Shown here piece after piece: positions 41,239-47,207 of a DNA stretch of 47,207 nucleotides. The notes beneath the pieces are model-generated. The model ran no database searches. It was not told where the DNA came from and saw only the letters and a program-made list of their open reading frames with translations. Source of the DNA: Methylacidimicrobium fagopyrum (GTDB lineage: Bacteria; Verrucomicrobiota; Verrucomicrobiia; Limisphaerales; UBA11358); assembly GCA_026225255.1 (NCBI GenBank), contig JAMFSJ010000006.1, forward strand, positions 1 to 47,207. The letters are read 5' to 3'. How positions within the stretch are numbered: position 1 is the first letter of the stretch; the number at the start of each line of letters is the position of its first letter. Made by a program: the position numbers and the translations under genes.

Positions 41239-44200
41239 TGTTGACGAACAACGGTTCACTGGTGAGCACCAATATTTCCATCGGCACCGGCGGCACGTTC
41301 AACGTCGCTGGTTTGAGTTCCACGTTTGCGTTGGGCGCGAGCCAGACGCTGGCGGCCGGCAGCGGCGTGGGTAATTTGGTAGGTAATGCGAATTTGAGTT
41401 CCGGCACGGTAGCGTTGAATTATACGAATGGCATTGTGCCGCTGGCGACCATCGGCGCCTTGACGTTCTCGACGAATACAACCCTGACTGTCAGCAACAC
41501 GAGCCCAACGGCCTTGGCGGCAGGGAAATATCAAATCATTTCGACGACGGGCGGCATCAGCGGCGCGCTGCCGACGGTGACGGTCACCGGCAGTGGCATT
41601 GCGAATGGCGCCACCACCCTGCTGCAAACGAACAACGGCAATCTTTATTTGATCGTGGCCGGTCAACCGACGGCGACGAACTTAACCATCGTGGTGCCGG
41701 TGGGCGTGAACATCAATTTGCCGATCAGCAATCTGGCTACGAACTGGAGCGATCCGAACGGCACGAACGTGACGTTCGCTGGGGTGACGACGAACTCGGC
41801 GAACGGCTTGCCGGTGACGACGAACAGCACGACCATTTTGTATACGCCGACGAACGTGATGACGGACACAATCACCTATTCAATCGTTGACGGCTACGGC
41901 GCGACGAACGTGGGCACGATCACCGTGATGGCGGAAAATCAGACCTTGCCGCCCGGCTTTACCCTGGCCGCGGGTAGTTATTTAAGTCCGCAGACCGTGT
42001 CCATCACGAACGCGGAAGCCGGCGCGACGATTTATTATACGACGAACGGCACGACGCCGACGACGAGTTCAGCGTCTGGCAGCAGCCCGGTGACGATTAC
42101 ATTGCCCGGAGCAACGAATGGCTTTGTGATCCAAGCATTGGCGGGCAAAGCGGGCGAAATTATCAGCCCCGTGGTGAGTGCGACGTATAACACTATCGTG
42201 ACGCCGACCTGGACGAATGTGTTGGGCGGCAGTTGGACGAACGCGGTGAACTGGTCGAACAACGTGGTCGCGAACGGCAGCGGGGTGACGGCTGACTTCA
42301 GCCAGCTCACCTTGCCGGCGAATCCGGAGACGGTAACGCTGGATGGCGCGCAGACGTTGGGCCAATTAATCTTAGGCTCGGTAGGCAACACGAACGGATG
42401 GTTAGTAGCCCCGGGTAACGGCGGCAGTCTGACGTTGAACAACGGCACGAACACGCCGGTGATCAGTGTGACCAATGGTGTTTCCACAATTTCGGCTCCG
42501 ATCAGTGGCACGAACGGTTTGGTCAAGAATGGCACCGGCACGTTGACGTTGACGGCCACGAATCCGCTCACGGGCAGCGTTGTGATCAGCAACGGCACAT
42601 TAGCCGTGACGAGTGCGGGCGCACTGGCCGCTATCTCAAATATTGTGATCAATGCGGGCGCGACCTTTGATGCGTCAGCGGTGACGAACTTTACATTGGG
42701 CGCGAACCAGACGCTCACGGCGTTGGGCACCGGCACAAATATCGGGAGCACGGCGGCGACGTTGCTTGGCGCGCCGAACGGCACCGTAAGTTTGGGCTCG
42801 AGCGCGGTGATATTGGATTATAACGGCAACAGCGGCAGTCCGGCGTTATATGTGCCCCAGGGAACTTTGGTGTTGAACGCGAATCCGTTCACGATCAACA
42901 CGCCCGCCGCGTTGGGTAACGGTTTTTATGTGATTGCGCAAGCGTCGAATAATATCACCGGCACCGGACCTTACACCGTGAACGGCACGGCCTTGGCTCC
43001 CGGTGCGACCGGCACGATCACGGTGGTGGGCAATCAATTGATTTTGACCGTAGTAAACCCGGTGTTGATCTATACGAATGCCGACCCGGCGACCAATGTG
43101 TTTTTCGGCAACACAAATGTGACGGGTATTATTTTCGAGGGGACGAATGCGACGACGGTGATCGGCAGCCCGACGAACGTCACTCTGACGGTTAATGGTT
43201 CTGGAATTACGGCTGATCCGGGTGCTGGCCCGGTGACGATCGGGAGCACAAACGCGGGTTCGGCGGTGAATGTTCTGGTGAACGGCAACCAGACGTGGAC
43301 GAACAATAGTGGGTCGGACGTGACGGTATTGAACACGATCAGCAATGCGGGGACCAATCCGGCGACGTTGACGTTAGTCGGCACGAACGGCTTTGATTTA
43401 CCCGGCACGATTGTGGACGGCAACGGGCCGTTTGGTCTGGTGCAAGACACGACGGGCACGTTGACGCTGGGCAGCAGCAATACGTTCAGCGGCGGGGTGA
43501 TTGTGGATCAAGGCAACGTGGTAACCGGCAACGCTGCGAGCGCGACGAACGTGAACTCGGCGTTTGGCAGCAACCCAGTGATTATCTTGGGGGATGTGAA
43601 TCCGAACACCAATCCGGCGAGTCTGAATTTGGGCACGGGCGTGCTCACGAACGCAGTGTTGCTGGCGGGGGGCACGACGGGTGACCTGACGATCGGTGCG
43701 AATACGAACGGGACCGCGACGTTTACGGGCGGCGTGACGGGCACGAACGATTTGATTTTGGCGAGCAACCCGGGCGGCAGCCTGACGGTCAGCGGCAACC
43801 CAGTGAACAACACGGGTTCGTTGGCGATCAACGGTGACGGCGGAACCGTGACCGTGAATTCGACGATCGGCACGAACGTGTCGGGCGTGACGATTGGTGC
43901 GGGCACGAACGTAGTGACGTTGGCGGGCACAAATCTTTACACCGGAACCACGACGATCGACGGCACCTTGGCCTTGGTTGGCAAGGGTTCGATCGCGGAC
44001 AGCACGAACATCGTGATTGATCCGGGCGCAACCTTTGATGTCAGCGGATTGAATACCCCATTCGCATTGGGCACCAACCAGACGCTGACGGCAGCCGGTG
44101 AAACGGGCCATATCGTTGGCTCGACTGATTTGAGTTCCGGCCAATTGGTGTTGAACATCAATTCGACCAATCCGATCCCGGCGTTAACCATTGGCAATGG

Positions 44201-44915
44201 CACTTTGACGTTGCCCACGAACGCACCCATCCAGATCAACAACGCGGGTCCGGCGTTTACGCAGGGCAATTATCCGCTCATCGCGACGAATGCGAATGGG
44301 GTGATTGCTGGTTCACTGCCGACGTTTAACATCGGCGGCAACGGTCTGGCGCCGGGCCTGACGAACAGCTTGCAGATCATCAATGGCCAACTATATCTCG
44401 TGGTCAAAGCCTTGCCGCCCGTGGTGCAGACGATGACCATCGTGGCGACGAAAGGCTTGAGCTTGAAGATTGCGTTGGCAAATGTGGCGACGAACTGGAG
44501 CTCGGCTTCGGGCAGTCCGGTCAAGCTGGCGGGAGTCACTCTGAGTTCGACGAATGGCGCGACGTTGAGCACGAATAGCACATTCATCTTATACAAATCC
44601 CTAGTAACAGTCGTCGACCAGATCAATTACACGGTGACGGACACGAACGGGCTGATTGTGGCTGGCCTGATCAATATCGTGCCGAACAACATGGTCAGCG
44701 GTCAGGTGAATAGCTTGACGGTCACGGGCGGCACGGCGATGGTGAACTTCGCTGGTATCCCCGGCTTTACTTACAACGTGCAAGTTTCGACGAATTTGAC
44801 CAGCTGGAGCACCGTGGAAACGACGAATGCACCCGCCAACGGCCTGTTCCAATTTATTGATAACGCCGCGCCGACTGGTAGTGCGTTTTACCGCTTGATG
44901 TGGAGTGGTAATTGA
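41235..44915 (+). CDS. Giant beta-strand-repeat surface protein, C-terminal part
   Basis: The frame is open from 41190, and its first residues there (AGTNLYTGSTTIGGTL) continue the repeat of the upstream frame, so this is the second part of a broken gene. The first start-like codon after the break is the TTG at 41235, giving 1226 residues. Beta-strand repeats continue, interrupted at about 41940-42190 by a domain like the C-terminal chitobiase/hexosaminidase type (PGSYLSPQTVSITNAEAGATIYYTTNGTTPT-like) and by two bacterial Ig/cadherin-type modules near 41680-41940 and 44430-44690 (TNWSDPNGTNVTFAGV and TNWSSASGSPVKLAGV). It ends with NFAGIPGFTYNVQVSTNLTSWSTVETT and FYRLMWSGN, a closing domain common in secreted Verrucomicrobiota proteins. 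There is no autotransporter beta-barrel and no PEP-CTERM tail. Confidence 0.82.
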   Translation: MMLTNNGSLVSTNISIGTGGTFNVAGLSSTFALGASQTLAAGSGVGNLVGNANLSSGTVALNYTNGIVPLATIGALTFSTNTTLTVSNTSPTALAAGKYQIISTTGGISGALPTVTVTGSGIANGATTLLQTNNGNLYLIVAGQPTATNLTIVVPVGVNINLPISNLATNWSDPNGTNVTFAGVTTNSANGLPVTTNSTTILYTPTNVMTDTITYSIVDGYGATNVGTITVMAENQTLPPGFTLAAGSYLSPQTVSITNAEAGATIYYTTNGTTPTTSSASGSSPVTITLPGATNGFVIQALAGKAGEIISPVVSATYNTIVTPTWTNVLGGSWTNAVNWSNNVVANGSGVTADFSQLTLPANPETVTLDGAQTLGQLILGSVGNTNGWLVAPGNGGSLTLNNGTNTPVISVTNGVSTISAPISGTNGLVKNGTGTLTLTATNPLTGSVVISNGTLAVTSAGALAAISNIVINAGATFDASAVTNFTLGANQTLTALGTGTNIGSTAATLLGAPNGTVSLGSSAVILDYNGNSGSPALYVPQGTLVLNANPFTINTPAALGNGFYVIAQASNNITGTGPYTVNGTALAPGATGTITVVGNQLILTVVNPVLIYTNADPATNVFFGNTNVTGIIFEGTNATTVIGSPTNVTLTVNGSGITADPGAGPVTIGSTNAGSAVNVLVNGNQTWTNNSGSDVTVLNTISNAGTNPATLTLVGTNGFDLPGTIVDGNGPFGLVQDTTGTLTLGSSNTFSGGVIVDQGNVVTGNAASATNVNSAFGSNPVIILGDVNPNTNPASLNLGTGVLTNAVLLAGGTTGDLTIGANTNGTATFTGGVTGTNDLILASNPGGSLTVSGNPVNNTGSLAINGDGGTVTVNSTIGTNVSGVTIGAGTNVVTLAGTNLYTGTTTIDGTLALVGKGSIADSTNIVIDPGATFDVSGLNTPFALGTNQTLTAAGETGHIVGSTDLSSGQLVLNINSTNPIPALTIGNGTLTLPTNAPIQINNAGPAFTQGNYPLIATNANGVIAGSLPTFNIGGNGLAPGLTNSLQIINGQLYLVVKALPPVVQTMTIVATKGLSLKIALANVATNWSSASGSPVKLAGVTLSSTNGATLSTNSTFILYKSLVTVVDQINYTVTDTNGLIVAGLINIVPNNMVSGQVNSLTVTGGTAMVNFAGIPGFTYNVQVSTNLTSWSTVETTNAPANGLFQFIDNAAPTGSAFYRLMWSGN

Positions 44916-45345
44916 GGGCTTAAATTAAATTCTAAATGATTTTCCCCAGGGGAGATTTGGTAATTTAAAAAGCTTAAATGAATTGCGGAAATGAATTGAA
45001 ATCCACGCTATTAAACGTGGGTTGGTCATCAAAGAAACCATAAAGAAAATGTCACCGATTTAAATATCGGGTATTCTCAATGACAAGCGGCACGGTGACG
45101 CGAACATAGCCTTTAGATTCGGCCACGACAGGGTGTTTGTATTCAAGAAACTACACTAAGGATAGCGATTCATCCGTGTTGCCATTAGGGTTGCGGACAT
45201 GTTTCACAATCACCCCCAATTTATCGAAGATTGTGTAGCTAGTAGGCAGGTAACATATGTGTCCTCCGCGATTACACGGGTTTCCGGCACGCTAAAATTC
45301 TTGGCCTAATTATTATCGCCTGCTGTCAATTGTCATCAACTGACC
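44916..45345. other. Intergenic region with possible coding remnants
   Basis: A hairpin CCACG, 8-base loop, CGTGG lies at 45003-45020. GTCACCG (45051-45057) and CGGTGAC (45093-45099) form a further inverted pair. On the minus strand, short protein-like frames (GGHICYLPTSYTIFDKLG and FLEYKHPVVAESKGYVRV) lie in different phases broken by stops, which suggests a decayed gene that I cannot identify. Confidence 0.35.
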
Positions 45346-45402
45346 CCGCCGCCGTTGGCGCTTTCATTGCAATCCACGCCGCGAGTCGGCGGCGGCTCGG
45401 CT
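45346..45402. repeat. attC-like imperfect palindrome, site B
   Basis: CCGCCGCCG (45346-45354) pairs perfectly with CGGCGGCGG (45387-45395), and GGCG (45357-45360) with CGCC (45377-45380) inside it. CCGCCGTTGGCGC (45349-45361) is identical to site A, as is CGAGTCGGCGG later, and the same frame reads DPAAVGAFIAIHAASRRRLG against EPTAVGAVTFAIAGHV in site A. It is shorter than site A, its outer boxes are not recognisable, and no neighbouring gene is clear. Confidence 0.45.
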
Positions 45403-45409
45403 TTTATCA

Positions 45410-45612
45410 TGAAGGCGCTTTTAGATAATTTCCCTGCGAGAAGATTAGCCAGCGTCTTTGGTATTCAGAAGGTCATCCCCGTGCAAAAAATCATATCGAA
45501 CCATAAGGTTTGTGATGGCTGGCAATTTAAGAACTGTAATAAAGAATTCTATATCTGTCAGGTCATAGGTTTATTTGACTATTTTTTGCAGGTTCGGTCG
45601 GGTATTCGATAA
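45410..45612 (+). CDS. Hypothetical small ORF after site B
   Basis: ATG 45410 opens 67 codons (MKALLDNFPARRLASVFG) right after the palindrome. The composition is plausible but not distinctive, and there is no recognised domain or membrane segment. It may be a cassette-type gene or chance. Confidence 0.25.
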
Positions 45613-45716
45613 GGAAGTTCACGTGAAATTTCAATCGATGGATGTTCGCTATTTCCTTTGGAGGAAATTATAAAGCAAAGATTCATCCTGCATTTTCTGA
45701 GCTGATACCTACAACC

Positions 45717-47207
45717 ATGCATTTTTTAAGAACAACGGCGGTGGCAATTTTTATAGCGTTCGTTACCGGATATGAAGCCGGGGCGGCTAATAATCCGCTG
45801 AATACCATCAAGGCCGATAGTTTTAACATTCAAAATGGCGGCCTCAAGACTGAGGTTTGCAGCGAAGGCGGACGGGACATTTGTTCCATTCACGAAGGGG
45901 ATTATGTCGCTTTCAAAGACTTCGATTTCGATAGCGGCGTTGCGGGTTTCAGCGCCAGAATAGCCACGCCTAACCGCGGTTCGATCGAAATCAGGCTGGA
46001 TCGTCCGAACGGGATATTATTGGGCATTTGCCAGTTCAACCCTACCGGCGGCTGGCAAAATTGGAGCGAGGTGACGTGTCCGGTTGATAATTCGCAAGCG
46101 GGCGTTAGGGATATTTATCTCGTCTTTCATGGCAATTCAAAAAGATCGCTGGTGAATGTCAGCTCGTTTGTATTTCTAAAATCAATTGCCATCAATCCAG
46201 CGCAGATTCTGCCTGGTTTTCCCGACCGGGTAGATGCGGCGGATAATGAGTTGCAGGCGTCAAATGCCTGGGGAATACCCGAGACGGGGTTCACTGACCG
46301 TTTTGAAAATGGACATCTTGGCCACTGGAACGCTCATGGCATTACTGTCACCAAAAATGCCGGGGATAAAAATTATTCGGCTGAAAGTTCCGGCACGAAT
46401 TTCAATTTTGCATTCACGCCAGGCGTTTACATTAACCAGACCGACACGGGCGGCGAATGGCGCACGCTGGCCGAAGCCGCGTTCGCGGCTGACCTTATTC
46501 TGGATTCTCCCGAAGCTCATCCGGGAATCGGATTTTCATCGAAGGACGGCAAGCAATGGATTTATGTCACCTTGAACGCGGAAGACAATTCGATGGATGT
46601 ATGGCGAAAACTGTTTGACGGTTCGGTGACGCGAATCAAACACTATGTTGGAGCCACCAATGCCCCGTTAAATCTTTCGAGCAACGTAAAATATCGTCTG
46701 CAAATTGACTGGTCGCCTTATTCGGACGGGTTAATTGTTTTTTTGCAAGACGATACGGGTAAGGAGGTGGCGAACTTTAGAACGGTGATTGATTTGCCGG
46801 CGGCACGGCGCCCACTGCTAGTTTGTTCGGGTGGCACCGCCCGTTTTGACAACGTCAAATTTGATCCGACGCTAGACGACTGGAATTTGAAATGGGAATG
46901 GAAAAAAAATCCCGTGCTCACGCCCGACGTATGCAATCCAGCGGTCTGGCAAGGAAAGAATGGCAAGTATTACATGATGTGGCGCAAGTTCGGCCAGGAT
47001 ACTTATCATGGTGTGGCCGCGTCGAGCGACGGCATCAATTGGACACGGGTCAGCGACAAAGTTTTGAAATGCACTGGCGATATGAATGTTGTGGTGGATC
47101 CGTTTGGCGATGGTTTGGTCTATATCACGCCCGGCGGAAATAAGCTGCCGTGGTTTGTCAGTGACGGCTCCAGCGATTTTACCATTTGGAAAAACTCGGG
47201 GCTGAAT
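45717..47207 (+). CDS. Secreted CBM6 plus GH43-like beta-propeller protein, partial
   Basis: From ATG 45717 the frame is open to the right edge: 497 codons, C-terminus missing. Residues 1-24 form a signal peptide (ending GAA). Residues about 30-160 look like a family 6 carbohydrate-binding module: EGGRDICSIHEGDYVAFKDF, FSARIATPNRGSIEIRLD and PTGGWQNWSEVTCPV, ending SFVFLKSI. A second beta-sandwich (about 195-385) with ETGFTDRFENGHLGHWNAHG follows. From about residue 395, PVLTPDVCNPAVWQGKNGKYYMMW and AASSDGINWTRV are typical blades of a five-bladed propeller as in GH43, GH62 and GH117. It probably acts on a plant or algal polysaccharide outside the cell. The catalytic acids cannot all be placed because the domain is cut. 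Confidence 0.82.
   Translation, partial: MHFLRTTAVAIFIAFVTGYEAGAANNPLNTIKADSFNIQNGGLKTEVCSEGGRDICSIHEGDYVAFKDFDFDSGVAGFSARIATPNRGSIEIRLDRPNGILLGICQFNPTGGWQNWSEVTCPVDNSQAGVRDIYLVFHGNSKRSLVNVSSFVFLKSIAINPAQILPGFPDRVDAADNELQASNAWGIPETGFTDRFENGHLGHWNAHGITVTKNAGDKNYSAESSGTNFNFAFTPGVYINQTDTGGEWRTLAEAAFAADLILDSPEAHPGIGFSSKDGKQWIYVTLNAEDNSMDVWRKLFDGSVTRIKHYVGATNAPLNLSSNVKYRLQIDWSPYSDGLIVFLQDDTGKEVANFRTVIDLPAARRPLLVCSGGTARFDNVKFDPTLDDWNLKWEWKKNPVLTPDVCNPAVWQGKNGKYYMMWRKFGQDTYHGVAASSDGINWTRVSDKVLKCTGDMNVVVDPFGDGLVYITPGGNKLPWFVSDGSSDFTIWKNSGLN

Noticed and set aside
42035..42784. Long minus-strand open frame opposite the giant gene, and others at 43398-44144
   Set aside because: They arise from the repetitive ACG/GGC-rich codon use of the real gene; composition is Pro/Val-rich and shows no domain.
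35712..44700. CRISPR-like regular repetition
   Set aside because: The repeats are long, diverged, coding and in frame, with no constant short repeat and unique spacers.

Overview
This 47.2 kb window looks like chromosome from a member of the Verrucomicrobiota, probably close to Pedosphaera/Limisphaerales. The grounds are giant secreted proteins built from autotransporter-associated beta-strand repeats, a PEP-CTERM sorting tail, an HpnN-type RND transporter, a TPR/ankyrin/SLBB protein of a style common in that group, sulfatase-fold proteins, and short dispersed palindromes of the 'AACCACCAAG', 'AGCCACAGAT' and 'AACCACGG' types. The placement is inferred from gene content; there is no rRNA gene to confirm it. 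No tRNA, rRNA, CRISPR array or intact insertion sequence was seen.

Layout. 1-3030 (minus, runs off the left edge): secreted beta-helix glycosidase of GH28 type. 3.6-11.6 kb: a YbjQ protein, then an envelope cluster of an HpnN-like transporter, an aromatic 'WP' repeat protein and an AsmA-like protein. 11.7-12.9 kb: an antitoxin-like remnant, ribH and a secreted protein of unknown function. 13.0-20.2 kb: a respiratory block made of a cupredoxin-like protein, ctaA, ctaB, ctaD, ctaE, subunit IV, two tiny membrane proteins and ctaC, closed by an intrinsic terminator. 20.4-21.8 kb: an SpmA-SpmB fusion. 21.9-27.7 kb: a histidine kinase, its response regulator and an ankyrin/SLBB protein; the kinase and ankyrin genes share a nearly identical 24-bp upstream site. 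28-33 kb: a PmtA-like methyltransferase, a small membrane protein, a sulfatase-fold protein without catalytic residues, xylA, and uxuA facing it. 33.3-34.2 kb: two small orphan genes separated by a long imperfect palindrome that resembles an integron attC site; a related copy lies at 45.35 kb. 34.9-44.9 kb: a PEP-CTERM P-domain protein and a ~3,100-residue repeat protein split by a one-base frameshift. 45.7 kb to the right edge: a secreted CBM6 plus GH43-like protein.

How the parts fit. The secreted beta-helix and GH43/CBM6 proteins, xylA and uxuA suggest use of pectin- or hemicellulose-type plant polysaccharides. The transporter/WP/AsmA trio looks like envelope lipid trafficking. The cox block encodes a complete aa3-type oxidase with its haem A synthesis enzymes. 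It departs from textbook oxidases in three ways: no K-channel lysine in subunit I, a His-rich N-terminus on subunit I, and an extra domain in subunit III. The strongest candidates for something undescribed are the attC-like palindromes, the operator shared between the two-component system and the ankyrin gene, the catalytically dead sulfatase-fold protein, and the transporter/WP/AsmA cluster.
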